A stretch of 61,574 nucleotides of DNA, taken from Clostridia bacterium (GTDB lineage Bacteria > Bacillota > Clostridia > Oscillospirales > Acutalibacteraceae). Position 1 is the stretch's first letter; each line of letters starts with the position of its first letter. Positions 44,205 through 52,017 of this stretch are shown here, in pieces. Made by a program: the position numbers and the translations under genes. The notes under the pieces were generated by a model. The model saw only the letters and a program-made list of their open reading frames with translations, searched no databases and was not told the origin of the DNA. The stretch is taken from assembly GCA_017452785.1 (NCBI GenBank), contig JAFTLT010000014.1, positions 1 through 61,574 on the forward strand, read 5' to 3'.

Positions 44205-45407
44205 ATGGCACTCATAGTTCAGAAATTCGGTGGCTCATCTGTTGCTAACGCAGAGCGAGTTATGAATGTTGCCCGCATTATCACAGACACATATAAAGAG
44301 GGCAACAGTGTCGTCGTTGTTGTTTCAGCTCAGGGTGACACAACAGACGACTTAATCGAAAAAGCAAACGAAATCAACCCCAGAGCATCAAAAAGAGAAA
44401 TGGATATGCTTCTGACCTCAGGTGAGCAGATTTCAATCGCACTGCTTGCAATGGCAATTGAAAGCCTCGGCTATCCCGTTATCTCACTTTTAGGCTGGCA
44501 GGCAGGCTTCAGCACCAACTCAGCCTACGGCTCAGCAAGAATTCATAAGGTTAACCCGGAAAGACTTCAGAACGAAATCGACAAGAAAAAGATTGTTATC
44601 GTTGCAGGCTTCCAGGGTCTTAACAAATATGATGACCTGACAACCCTCGGCAGAGGCGGCTCAGACACAAGTGCAGTTGCTATTGCAGCAGCTCTTCACG
44701 CAGACCGCTGTCAGATTTTCACAGACGTTTCAGGTGTGTACACTACCGACCCCAGAAAGGTAGCTAATGCACAGAAGCTTTCAGACATCACATATGATGA
44801 AATGCTCGAATTCGCAACACTGGGTGCTCAGGTACTTAACAACCGCAGTGTTGAAATGGCAAAAAAATACAACGTAGAATTAGAGGTTCTCTCAAGCCTT
44901 ACAAGAGAACCCGGCACAATAGTCAGGGAGGTAGCAACCATGGAAAAAATGTTAATCAGAGGCGTAACCAAGGACACAGATATTGCAAGAATTTCAGTAG
45001 TAGGTATGAAGGACATTCCCGGCAATGCATTCAAGATGTTCTCAAGACTTGCTCAGAAGGGCATCAACATTGACGTTATTCTTCAGTCTGTCGGCCGTGA
45101 CGGCACAAAGGATATCTCCTTCACATGTGCAGCATCACACGCAGAGGAAGCTGTTGAAATTCTCAATGACATCTTCTCAATGGAAGGCGCAGTTGTTTCA
45201 AGCGACACAACAGTTGCTAAGGTTTCAATTGTTGGCGCAGGCATGCAGTCACACTCAGGCACAGCTTCAAAGATGTTCGGTGCTCTCTATGAGGCAGGTA
45301 TCAACATCAGCATGATTTCAACCAGTGAAATTACAATCAGCGTTCTTATTGATAAGGAACTTGCCGACAAGGCAGTTTCAGCAGTTCACGCTGCATTCTT
45401 CGGCTAA
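44205..45407 (+). CDS. lysC: Aspartate kinase
   Basis: A 400-residue enzyme phosphorylating aspartate, the first step to Lys, Thr and Met. ATG follows CAGGAGGA. Motifs: LIVQKFGGSSVANAERV, VVVVSAQGDTTDDLI, TSGEQISIALLA and TLGRGGSDTSAVAIAAAL. Two ACT domains fill ~260-400 (ARISVVGMKDIPGNAFKMFS; KVSIVGAGMQSHSGTASKMF), the site of feedback inhibition. An internal ATG at 44940 (codon 246) with its own AGGGAGG suggests a second, beta-like product. Cotranscription with hom is likely. Confidence 0.95.
   Translation: MALIVQKFGGSSVANAERVMNVARIITDTYKEGNSVVVVVSAQGDTTDDLIEKANEINPRASKREMDMLLTSGEQISIALLAMAIESLGYPVISLLGWQAGFSTNSAYGSARIHKVNPERLQNEIDKKKIVIVAGFQGLNKYDDLTTLGRGGSDTSAVAIAAALHADRCQIFTDVSGVYTTDPRKVANAQKLSDITYDEMLEFATLGAQVLNNRSVEMAKKYNVELEVLSSLTREPGTIVREVATMEKMLIRGVTKDTDIARISVVGMKDIPGNAFKMFSRLAQKGINIDVILQSVGRDGTKDISFTCAASHAEEAVEILNDIFSMEGAVVSSDTTVAKVSIVGAGMQSHSGTASKMFGALYEAGINISMISTSEITISVLIDKELADKAVSAVHAAFFG
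44925..45407 (+). other. Possible internal start giving an aspartokinase beta-like subunit
   Basis: AGGGAGG (44925-44931) lies 8 bases before an in-frame ATG at 44940-44942, codon 246 of lysC. The product would be 155 residues comprising both ACT domains. B. subtilis aspartokinase II makes a beta subunit by internal initiation at a corresponding place, so the same arrangement is plausible here. Confidence 0.55.
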
Positions 45408-45418
45408 TAAATAAAAAA

Positions 45419-45445
45419 GGCTGCTACGAAAGTGGCGGCCTTTTC
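45419..45445 (+). terminator. Terminator after lysC
   Basis: GGCTGCTAC (45419-45427) pairs with GTGGCGGCC (45432-45440; with G-T pairs) around GAAA, followed by TTTT. Confidence 0.7.
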
Positions 45446-45614
45446 CAATGAAGCGTCAGCTTCAATTCATGACGTCAGGCAATTCATGCATTTAATGCAT
45501 TTCATGGCGAAGCCAATTCATTAAGATAACCGGAGCGTAGCGACCCACAATTATTATCTATTCATTATTCTTTATTATCTATTATCTTGGCAGGCGTTCT
45601 CGCCTGCGCTCTTC

Positions 45615-45655
45615 GCCCTCGCCGGGCAGGCATTCTTTTCTTGTAAGAAAAGAAT
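45615..45655 (+). repeat. GCCCTCGCC core element, copy 3
   Basis: Core GCCCTCGCCGGGCAGGC (45615-45631) followed by a perfect hairpin ATTCTTTTCTT/AAGAAAAGAAT (45632-45655). The arms differ from copy 1 but still pair. The preceding 45446-45614 holds TTCAATTCATGACG-type and ATTATTCTTTATTATC simple repeats and no gene. Confidence 0.75.
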
Positions 45656-45688
45656 CAAAAGAACTTTTCCCCCATTGAGGTGAACACT

Positions 45689-47446
45689 ATGAAATCAACA
45701 ACTAAAAAAGGCATGCTCAAAAAGCACTTTTTCCCATACTTCCTAAAACATAAAAAGGTGCTCATACTCGACCTTATATGTGCATCGCTCACAACAGGCT
45801 GTGAAATAGTCCTGCCAATGATGGTCAGGGAAATCACAAGCATTGCAACAACAGACATATCCAAACTGACCTTAGAGCTTATTCTTTCTCTTGCTGCAAT
45901 TTATATTCTGCTGAAAATCATCGATATGGCGGCAGGGTACTATATGATCTATATAGGCCACGGCATGGGCGTTAAAATTGAAAAGGATATGCGTGAGGAT
46001 ATGTTCGCTCATCTGCTGACGGTGCCTTTCAGCTATTTTGACAAAACTAAAGTGGGTCAGCTTATGTCGAGAATAACCACCGACCTGTTTGATGTGGTTG
46101 AGTTTGCTCACCATTGCCCCGAAGAATTTTTGATTGCGGGCATAAAGGTCATTGCAAGCTTTATTATTCTGACAGCTATTAACCCGATTCTTACAGTGGC
46201 CACATTTATTTCCATCCCCCTTATCTTTTACGGCACTCTTTATTTCCGCCGCAAAATGCGTGCTGTTTTTAAAGAGAGACGTGTTATTGCAGGTGAGGTC
46301 AACGCTCAGACAGAAACCTCACTTTTAGGCATAAGGGTTGTCAAATCTTTTTCCAATGAAAAAACAGAAGAAAGAAAGTTCAACGAGCGCAGCACAGAGT
46401 TTGCCGAGGTGCAGAAGGCATCATATAAATATATGGCAAGACTCAACAGCGTTGTGAGAATGTTTGACGGTCTGATGTATGTTGTTATGATTCTTCTTGG
46501 CGGCACCTTCCTTATCACAGGAAAAATCACTGCGGCAGATATGACAGCTTATCTTCTTTATATAGGCATGTTAATTGCTGCCATAAAGCGAATAGTTGAA
46601 TTCACTGAGCAGTTTGAAAAAGGCATGACAGGCATTGAGCGTTTTGCCGAAATTATGGAAGAGCCTTCAGAGGCAGGCTATCACTCCCCCGGTACCCTCG
46701 AAAGCATCAAGGGCAACATCAATTTTGAAAATGTAACCTTCAGCTATGAGGAGGAAAAGGGCGACGTGCTGGCAAACCTTAACCTCAACATCAATCAGGG
46801 TGAGAACATTGCCATTGTGGGCCCCTCAGGCGGCGGAAAAACAACTATGTGCAGCCTTATATCCCGATTTTATGAGCTTAAAGAGGGCAGAATAACCCTT
46901 GACGGCAATGACATAAATGAAATCAACCTCAGCTCACTCAGACAGGCTATCGGTGTTGTTCAGCAGGATGTATATCTTTTCTCAGGCAGCGTTATGGAAA
47001 ATATCCTTTACGGTGCACCCGATGCAACAAGAGATGAGGCAATTAAGGCAGCAAAAAAATCAGGTGCACACGATTTCATTATGACTCTGCCTCAGGGCTA
47101 TGACACCTACATAGGTGAAAGAGGCGTTATGCTTTCAGGCGGTCAAAAGCAGAGAATAAGCATCGCCCGTGTATTTATAAAAAATCCGCCTATTATCGTG
47201 CTTGACGAGGCAACCTCAGCTCTTGACAATGAGAGTGAGCAGTTTATCAAGCAGTCCCTCAGCGAGCTGACCAAGGGCAGAACTACCTTCACAATTGCTC
47301 ACAGACTTTCAACAATCCGCAATGCTGACAGAATTATCGTGCTCACAGACAAGGGCATTGAGGAGCAGGGCTCACACGAGGAGCTTATAAGCAAGGGCGG
47401 AGTTTACAAGAGGCTTTATGAGATAAGCGTGGACTTAGAGAATTAA
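45689..47446 (+). CDS. ABC exporter, fused membrane and ATPase domains (multidrug/lipid type)
   Basis: A 585-residue half-transporter. The ATG at 45689 follows GAGGTG; an in-frame GTG 9 bases upstream is less likely. Six transmembrane helices lie within ~20-320, including the coupling region FSYFDKTKVGQLMSRITTDL. The ATPase domain has Walker A GPSGGGKTT, the Q-loop GVVQQDVYLFSGS, signature LSGGQKQRISIARVF, Walker B IIVLDEATSALDNES and His in FTIAHRLSTI. It probably works as a homodimer, exporting drugs or lipids. It stands alone between repeat elements. Confidence 0.92.
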   Translation: MKSTTKKGMLKKHFFPYFLKHKKVLILDLICASLTTGCEIVLPMMVREITSIATTDISKLTLELILSLAAIYILLKIIDMAAGYYMIYIGHGMGVKIEKDMREDMFAHLLTVPFSYFDKTKVGQLMSRITTDLFDVVEFAHHCPEEFLIAGIKVIASFIILTAINPILTVATFISIPLIFYGTLYFRRKMRAVFKERRVIAGEVNAQTETSLLGIRVVKSFSNEKTEERKFNERSTEFAEVQKASYKYMARLNSVVRMFDGLMYVVMILLGGTFLITGKITAADMTAYLLYIGMLIAAIKRIVEFTEQFEKGMTGIERFAEIMEEPSEAGYHSPGTLESIKGNINFENVTFSYEEEKGDVLANLNLNINQGENIAIVGPSGGGKTTMCSLISRFYELKEGRITLDGNDINEINLSSLRQAIGVVQQDVYLFSGSVMENILYGAPDATRDEAIKAAKKSGAHDFIMTLPQGYDTYIGERGVMLSGGQKQRISIARVFIKNPPIIVLDEATSALDNESEQFIKQSLSELTKGRTTFTIAHRLSTIRNADRIIVLTDKGIEEQGSHEELISKGGVYKRLYEISVDLEN

Positions 47447-47462
47447 CATCAACGTGTTTTTT

Positions 47463-47509
47463 ATTACTTTTTCCACGGCAGGAAAAAGTAATGCCTGCCC
47501 GGCGAGGGC
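47463..47509 (-). repeat. GCCCTCGCC core element, copy 4 (reverse)
   Basis: The reverse core GCCTGCCCGGCGAGGGC at 47493-47509, preceded by hairpin ATTACTTTTTCC/GGAAAAAGTAAT (47463-47492, loop ACGGCA). It directly follows the ABC exporter gene. Confidence 0.7.
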
Positions 47510-47523
47510 GATAAAAAAGAAAC

Positions 47524-47556
47524 AAGGCGACCCTATAAAGGTCGCCTTTTGTTGTT
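47524..47556. terminator. Bidirectional terminator
   Basis: AAGGCGACC (47524-47532) pairs with GGTCGCCTT (47540-47548), with T-rich flanks both ways. It separates the ABC exporter from the converging small membrane protein gene. Confidence 0.85.
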
Positions 47557-47565
47557 GTAAAATTG

Positions 47566-47718
47566 CTATTTTTCATCAATCACTTGTTCTTGGCTGTATC
47601 CCTTTTCATATCCTTCTTTTAAACTCTCTTTTGCTGTATCGTTTGTAAATATAAAAACAAGGTATACTACTAATAATATCAATATAATCATTGTCATCCA
47701 CTTGATTGTTTTTTTCAT
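47566..47718 (-). CDS. Small single-pass membrane protein (50 aa)
   Basis: ATG follows AGGAG by 8 bases. The sequence starts MKKTIKWMTM, has one transmembrane helix (IILILLVVYLVFIFT) and a charged tail with KEGYEKGYSQEQVIDEK. It is the second gene of an operon with the zinc-ribbon protein, 14 bases after its stop, and both are richer in A/T than the surroundings. Function unknown. The GYEKGY motif resembles tails of small membrane partner proteins, but I assign no role. Confidence 0.65.
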   Translation of the reverse strand: MKKTIKWMTMIILILLVVYLVFIFTNDTAKESLKEGYEKGYSQEQVIDEK

Positions 47719-47732
47719 TATTCATTCTCCTA

Positions 47733-48698
47733 TCATTCCAAGGTAACGCCTATCATCGTCTCGTTTCCTTCAAACATGCAAACATAGTTTATTCCATTTT
47801 TTGTTGCCATGCCCTTTTCCATAGTTTTTGAAGCAATCGACTTAGCTTCATCAAAACTCAACGAAGGATCACAAGTTTCAACTAAAGCCACTAAAACCCT
47901 TGCTGAAACATCAGAACCTGAAGCAGTACCTATAAGTCCATTAAAACAAGTTGTGTCCTTTTCAGAAACAACAGCAGTATCTTCGCCATCTAAAAACATC
48001 ATTGCACTAACTTTTTCACCATACTCTAAAACACCGCACACAAAGCTCCCATCGACTGAGCCGCTAGCAGTGGATAAAGTATTGTTACTCATACCTTCTA
48101 ACTGAACTTCCAAGCGTTCTATAAACTCATTCGGCGTAATCAAAAACTTGCTTCCATTATGCAATTTCTTTATTGTTTCATATTTTTTATCTAAAATCTC
48201 ATCACATTCGGAACAACATTGTTTAGATGTAATTACAGCATCTACCATATCAGTTGTTTTCTTCCATTTACCCGGTGTATGCTCTAAAGCATCACCAACT
48301 GTTTCTTCGCAACGAGAACAAGTCTTTGGCGCAGAGCAACTTGCTTCTACCCAAGTATGCCCTAAAGGTTCACCTTTTTCCTTTTCGCAATGCATACATA
48401 TTTGAGGCAATTCACAAGTTGCTTCATAGTATTCATGTTCGCATTTGATCCAATTAAAAAAACTAATTATAAAAAATATAAGTATGACCGCTATAACTAC
48501 TTTTTTAAGTTTTTTCTTTTTTGCTCTTTTTTGATGATCATAAAATGTCATTTCACTTTGTTCTTTTTCTCCGACAATAGAATCTTTTATTGTAGCTTTC
48601 TCAACTGTTGGCTCAACAACACTATTGCTTGAACTTCCGCACTCAGGACAAAATTTTGTTTCTTCACTGTTTTCTTTTCCACATTTTGGACAAATCAT
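47733..48698 (-). CDS. Zinc-ribbon membrane protein with Cys-rich repeats
   Basis: A 321-residue protein. The ATG at 48698 is chosen because AAGGAA precedes it and the product then starts MICPKCGKENSEETKFCPEC, a classic double-CxxC zinc ribbon. A transmembrane helix lies at ~72-90 (VVIAVILIFFIISFF). Outside are three CxxC units spaced like treble-clef repeats (CELPQICMHCEKEKGEPLGH, CSAPKTCSRCEETVGDALEH, CCSECDEIL), then a ~150-residue domain of unknown fold. The Cys units resemble those in the secreted proteins at 433 and 2290. Function unknown; surface sensing or binding is only a guess. Confidence 0.75.
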   Translation of the reverse strand: MICPKCGKENSEETKFCPECGSSSNSVVEPTVEKATIKDSIVGEKEQSEMTFYDHQKRAKKKKLKKVVIAVILIFFIISFFNWIKCEHEYYEATCELPQICMHCEKEKGEPLGHTWVEASCSAPKTCSRCEETVGDALEHTPGKWKKTTDMVDAVITSKQCCSECDEILDKKYETIKKLHNGSKFLITPNEFIERLEVQLEGMSNNTLSTASGSVDGSFVCGVLEYGEKVSAMMFLDGEDTAVVSEKDTTCFNGLIGTASGSDVSARVLVALVETCDPSLSFDEAKSIASKTMEKGMATKNGINYVCMFEGNETMIGVTLE

Positions 48699-48847
48699 TT
48701 CTTTTTTCTTCCTTTCCTTAATCCATTGACGATTTTTTATCATCACGTATAGCTTTAGTATACACTTTTTATGTTTAAAAGTCAACATAAATTAAACATA
48801 TTAATAATAGTGGTTATGTTATAAAATTAAACAAAGAGGTGTTGAGA

Positions 48848-49033
48848 ATGGACAAAAACAAAGAAATTCTTACTATATCAAAAAAGACCAACCCAGTGAT
48901 GTTTAGCATACGTGTTGATCAAACTATAGTTGATTATTATGATAAGCTCGCTGCTGAAACAAACCGTAGCAGAAACGAGCTCATAGCAATGGCACTTGAA
49001 TTTGCAATGGATAAAATAGAAATCAAACGATAA
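48848..49033 (+). CDS. Ribbon-helix-helix (CopG/Arc-type) DNA-binding protein
   Basis: A 61-residue protein. The ATG at 48848 follows AAAGAGGTG; a GTG at 48839 overlaps that site. The fold is clear: a strand MFSIRVDQTIV, then helix YYDKLAAETNRSRNELIAMA and helix LEFAMDKIEIK. It is probably a dimeric repressor. It is divergent from the zinc-ribbon operon with ~150 bases between, so it may control that operon and itself. No toxin gene follows, so an antitoxin role is not supported. Confidence 0.8.
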   Translation: MDKNKEILTISKKTNPVMFSIRVDQTIVDYYDKLAAETNRSRNELIAMALEFAMDKIEIKR

Positions 49034-49060
49034 CAGCAATTTGATTGTTATCGTTATTTC
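49026..49060 (+). terminator. Terminator overlapping the RHH stop
   Basis: AACGATAACA (49026-49035) pairs with TGTTATCGTT (49046-49055), followed by ATTTCTTTC. The stop codon is part of the stem. Confidence 0.75.
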
Positions 49061-49082
49061 TTTCAAGTGAAGAAAATAAGAG

Positions 49083-49116
49083 GCAGGTCGCTACCAACTA
49101 AAGGGTAGTGACCTGC
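49083..49116. terminator. GCAGGTC...GACCTGC hairpin
   Basis: GCAGGTCGCTACC pairs with GGTAGTGACCTGC (49083-49095 with 49104-49116), with one mismatch or G-T pair. Related to hairpins at 7643 and 55215. T tail is weak here. Confidence 0.55.
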
Positions 49117-49149
49117 TGTGGTTTTAGTGAGGTTAAGCGTGTCACCCAC

Positions 49150-49226
49150 GCCCGCAGGCACTTCACGATACGAAGTATCGCTTCACGCACCGAAGGTGTG
49201 CTTCACGTGCCGCTAGGCACACTTAG
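49150..49226. repeat. Mini-hairpin array: CTTCAC-spaced hairpins, site A
   Basis: Consecutive hairpins CGATAC-gaa-GTATCG, CGCACC-gaa-GGTGTG and GTGCC-gcta-GGCAC, each preceded by CTTCA or CTTCAC, with a ~20-base period. Stems differ from each other but each pairs; the spacer is constant. Confidence 0.75.
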
Positions 49227-49269
49227 TTCTAAAAAATAAAGGACTTGCCTTAAGCAAGTCCTTTATTTT

Positions 49270-49345
49270 TGGAGCGGATGACGAGGCTCGAACTCGCTAC
49301 CTCCACCTTGGCAAGGTGGCGCTCTACCAGATGAGCTACATCCGC
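49270..49345 (-). tRNA. tRNA-Gly (GCC)
   Basis: Cloverleaf on the minus strand starting GCGGATG, anticodon loop CTTGCCA within CACC/GGTG, TTCGA arm, and CCA encoded at 49272-49270. Last of four tRNA genes in order Val-Asp-Phe-Gly. Confidence 0.95.
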
Positions 49346-49350
49346 AAATT

Positions 49351-49426
<76 letters not shown>

Positions 49427-49456
49427 AAATAGAGAACTCTATTGAATTCCCCTAAA

Positions 49457-49533
49457 TGGCGACCCGGAACGGGCTCGAACCGTCGACCTCTAGCGTGACA
49501 GGCTAGCGTTCTAACCAACTGAACTACCGGGCC
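49457..49533 (-). tRNA. tRNA-Asp (GTC)
   Basis: Starts GGCCCGG, anticodon loop CTGTCAC within CTAGC/GCTAG, GGTTCGAGCCC T-arm, discriminator G and encoded CCA. Confidence 0.95.
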
Positions 49534-49538
49534 ATTTA

Positions 49539-49614
49539 TGGTGGGAACAACAGGGCTCGAACCTGTGACCCTCTGCTTGTAAGGCAGATGCTCTCCCAGC
49601 TGAGCTATGCTCCC
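49539..49614 (-). tRNA. tRNA-Val (TAC)
   Basis: Starts GGGAGCA, anticodon loop CTTACAA within CTGC/GCAG, AGGTTCGAGCC T-arm, discriminator A and encoded CCA. First of the four tRNAs behind the shared promoter. Confidence 0.95.
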
Positions 49615-49655
49615 ACATCTGCTGTTTGAGATGTCTCTCTCGCAGCGACTCGTAT

Positions 49656-49684
49656 ACTATACAACAAAAATGTTTTTTTGTCAA
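49656..49684 (-). promoter_or_regulatory. Promoter of the tRNA cluster
   Basis: On the minus strand TTGACA (49679-49684), 17 bases, TATAGT (49656-49661). Transcription would start near 49649, ~35 bases before tRNA-Val. Confidence 0.8.
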
Positions 49685-49731
49685 CACTTTTTTGAAAGTT
49701 TTTTTGATTTTTTTCTAATTTTTTTCAGCAC

Positions 49732-50601
49732 TCAGCTTTTGGCAAGTTTTTTCAGTTCATAAGGGGTGAAAACATACTTCTTATCGCAGAACTGACAGCA
49801 GACCTCTGCGTCGCCTTCCTCAGCCATAGAAAGAAGCTCCTCTCTGCCCGTGCTGATAAGTGCAGCCTCAACTCTTTCCTTTGAGCAGTAGCATTTATAT
49901 TCGGGTGCACTGCTGTCAAGTATATCAAGCTCAAAATGCTTAAGTGCATGACGGCATATTTCTTCGGGAGTCATGCCTTTGTCAATGAGACCCGAAATAG
50001 GCTCAAGGCCTTCTATGCTCTTTTCAACTAAATCGATTGTGTCATCCATTGCTGTGGGAAGCAGCTGAATTATAAATCCGCCTGCCGCCTTTATTGACAG
50101 GTCGGGATTGACCAGTACCCCAAGAGCACAGACTGATGGCGTCTGCTGACTGATTGAATAGTAGGCAGTTACATCCTCGGCAATTTCGCCGCTGATAATG
50201 GGAGTCTGACCCACGTAGGGCTCTTTCATGCCAAGGTCTTTTATAACGGTCAGGAAGCCGTCTTTGCCAACTGCGCCCGCAACGTCGAGCTTACCTTTTA
50301 TATTAAGGGGAATTTCAACAACAGGCTCCTGCACATAGCCTCTGACATTGCCCTGAGAGTCGGAAACAGCAAGCACCGTGCCTGCAGGACCGCCGCCGTT
50401 CATTCTCAGAGTAACAGAGTCATCCTTCCCCTTGAGAGCACAGCCCATAAGTGATGCTGCTGTGAGAAGTCTGCCCAGAGCTGCCGAGCATACGGCAGAG
50501 GTCTTGTGAATTTCCTGAGCCTTATTAACTATATCTGTTGAATCGACAGCCATAATTGTGAGTGTGCCGTCTTTTGAAATACATCTTACTGATTTACTCA
50601 T
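49732..50601 (-). CDS. hslO: Redox-regulated chaperone Hsp33
   Basis: A 289-residue holdase activated by oxidation and unfolding. The N-terminal domain starts MSKSVRCISKDGTLTIMAVD and has TSAVCSAALGRLLTAASLMG, GGGPAGTVLAVSDSQGNVRG and SGEIAEDVTAYYSISQQTPS. The C-terminal zinc centre CYC...CCQFC gives the CxC-n-CxxC switch. AAAGGATA precedes the ATG. It is followed by the tRNA cluster and preceded by a methyltransferase gene, with a hairpin array in between, so it may have its own promoter. Confidence 0.95.
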   Translation of the reverse strand: MSKSVRCISKDGTLTIMAVDSTDIVNKAQEIHKTSAVCSAALGRLLTAASLMGCALKGKDDSVTLRMNGGGPAGTVLAVSDSQGNVRGYVQEPVVEIPLNIKGKLDVAGAVGKDGFLTVIKDLGMKEPYVGQTPIISGEIAEDVTAYYSISQQTPSVCALGVLVNPDLSIKAAGGFIIQLLPTAMDDTIDLVEKSIEGLEPISGLIDKGMTPEEICRHALKHFELDILDSSAPEYKCYCSKERVEAALISTGREELLSMAEEGDAEVCCQFCDKKYVFTPYELKKLAKS

Positions 50602-50622
50602 AACTATATCCTTTCAAAAAAA

Positions 50623-50710
50623 ACTTGTCCGAAGGACAAACTTAACTCACCGAAGGGTGAGCTTCACTTGCCGTGAGGCAAACTTCACTTCGTCAAAGAC
50701 GAAACTTCAC
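50623..50710. repeat. Mini-hairpin array: CTTCAC-spaced hairpins, site B
   Basis: Four hairpins in a row: TTGTCC-gaa-GGACAA, CTCACC-gaag-GGTGAG, TTGCC-gtga-GGCAA and TTCGTC-aaa-GACGAA, each followed by ACTTAA or ACTTCAC-like spacer. Period ~22-24 bases. It fills the gap between the Hsp33 and methyltransferase genes. Confidence 0.75.
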
Positions 50711-50712
50711 TT

Positions 50713-51471
50713 TTATTGTGTTCCTATCTTTCTTGCCACAAAAACTGCTCTTTGTGTGTCAGCTTTAACGGGCAGTGTTGTCATTTCCTCATAAATGCCG
50801 ATAACTTCAAACTTATTGTTTTCGAGCCACTGCTTTATATGGTGCAGCTCATAACCTCTTTCGGAAAATTCCTCGCAGTATCTGTAGTAGGTTTCCTCAT
50901 CATCCTCGTCTTTTTCAAATATGTCTAAGCTCACCCTTGTCAGCAGATTGTCATCCGTACTGTTTTGCCAAACGCAGTAAACCTCATCCGTATCATAAAC
51001 GAAGGTGTTGTCCCCTAAAACCTCTCTGTGCTTATAGGGAGTGTTCACATCAAAAATGAAAAGGCCCTTATCTTCCATAAACAGAGATACTCTTCTGAAA
51101 ATTTCCTGAACCGTTTTTGCATCGGTCACATGGTTAATGCTGTCTAAAGTTGACACGCAGGCGTTTATGGTACCGAAAAGGTCAAGCTCTTCCATTCTCT
51201 GGCAAAGAAAGATAACGTCTTCATCTGTTTCCATTTTCTTTTCCTGAGCCACAGACAGCATATCCTCTGAAGCATCAACACCAATAACATCATAGCCCAT
51301 AGCCGAAAGCATAAGAGACAGTGTGCCCGTACCGCAAGCCAAATCAAGCAAAATCCCCTCACCGACTCCGTTTTCGGCAAGGAGACCTCTTATGTATGCA
51401 CATCTTTCTTCATAGTCTACATTTTCTGTAAGGCTGTCGTAATAATAAGCAAAATCGCCATAGGATGCCAT
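50713..51471 (-). CDS. Class I SAM-dependent methyltransferase
   Basis: A 252-residue enzyme beginning MASYGDFAYYYDSLTENVDY. Motif I is ILLDLACGTGTLSLMLSAMG (~42-60), then YDVIGVDASEDMLSVAQEKK (motif II), DVIFLCQRMEELDLFGTINA and VSTLDSINHVTDAKTVQEIF. The substrate is unknown. The start is 7 bases after the YerC-like gene's stop, so these two form an operon. Similar methyltransferases are commonly found beside YerC-type genes in Firmicutes, but the reason is not clear. Confidence 0.85.
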   Translation of the reverse strand: MASYGDFAYYYDSLTENVDYEERCAYIRGLLAENGVGEGILLDLACGTGTLSLMLSAMGYDVIGVDASEDMLSVAQEKKMETDEDVIFLCQRMEELDLFGTINACVSTLDSINHVTDAKTVQEIFRRVSLFMEDKGLFIFDVNTPYKHREVLGDNTFVYDTDEVYCVWQNSTDDNLLTRVSLDIFEKDEDDEETYYRYCEEFSERGYELHHIKQWLENNKFEVIGIYEEMTTLPVKADTQRAVFVARKIGTQ

Positions 51472-51478
51472 AGCTTAA

Positions 51479-51766
51479 TCAATCCTCTTTAGCAAAGATT
51501 TTTTCATAGCCGCCCTTGCCGAAAGCAAGTGAACGGTTAACACGGCTGATTGTTGCAGTGCTTGCACCGGTTTCCGCAACGATGTCGCTGTAAACTCTTT
51601 TCTCCGAGAGCATTTTAGCAACAACAAGTCTCTGTGCTATTGAAGCCAGCTCTGTCTTGGTGCACATATCATCAAGGAGTGCCTCACATTCCTCATAGGT
51701 TTCGATTTTAAGCAGGGTTTTATAGAGATAGTCTATATTCTCTAAGGTTTTATTTCTTTCCGCCAT
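51479..51766 (-). CDS. YerC/YecD-type TrpR-like regulator
   Basis: A 95-residue helical DNA-binding protein similar to YerC/YecD and TrpR. Helices KTLENIDYLYKTLLKIETYE, ALLDDMCTKTELASIAQRL, then the HTH ASIAQRLVVAKMLSEKRVYS, DIVAETGASTATISRVNRSL, and FGKGGYEKIF at the end. AAGGAGAAAG precedes the ATG. It is the first gene of an operon with the methyltransferase (51471). The regulated genes are unknown. Confidence 0.88.
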   Translation of the reverse strand: MAERNKTLENIDYLYKTLLKIETYEECEALLDDMCTKTELASIAQRLVVAKMLSEKRVYSDIVAETGASTATISRVNRSLAFGKGGYEKIFAKED

Positions 51767-52017
51767 GATTACTACTTTCTCCTTTAAATGGCATATTTCC
51801 TTGCTATTTTAGCACACTAAAACAAAAAAGTAAAGATGTTTTCGCAATTTAAAGTGTTTTTTTGGTACGCGCCTTAGTTTGCGGCGGTGGTCGGCATTCC
51901 CGCCGTGATAGTATAGATGAAAATTACAGTTTTGTAATAATAGGGTTTATTTCATATAAATTACACATAAGGGTGCTATATTGTTAATGGTGAAATTTAC
52001 CAAGAAAGGATGATAAT
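51767..52017. other. Divergent intergenic region
   Basis: Contains the start signals of the YerC-like and LRR/Fn3 genes. GCGGCGGTGGTCGGCATTCC near 51880 resembles part of the dispersed repeat blocks at 28430 and 53935. A possible -10 TATATT lies before GAAAGGATG and the LRR gene ATG. Nothing else seen. Confidence 0.4.

Noticed and set aside
48848-49033. RHH protein as an antitoxin
   Set aside because: No toxin-sized gene follows on the same strand; the gene ends in its own terminator.
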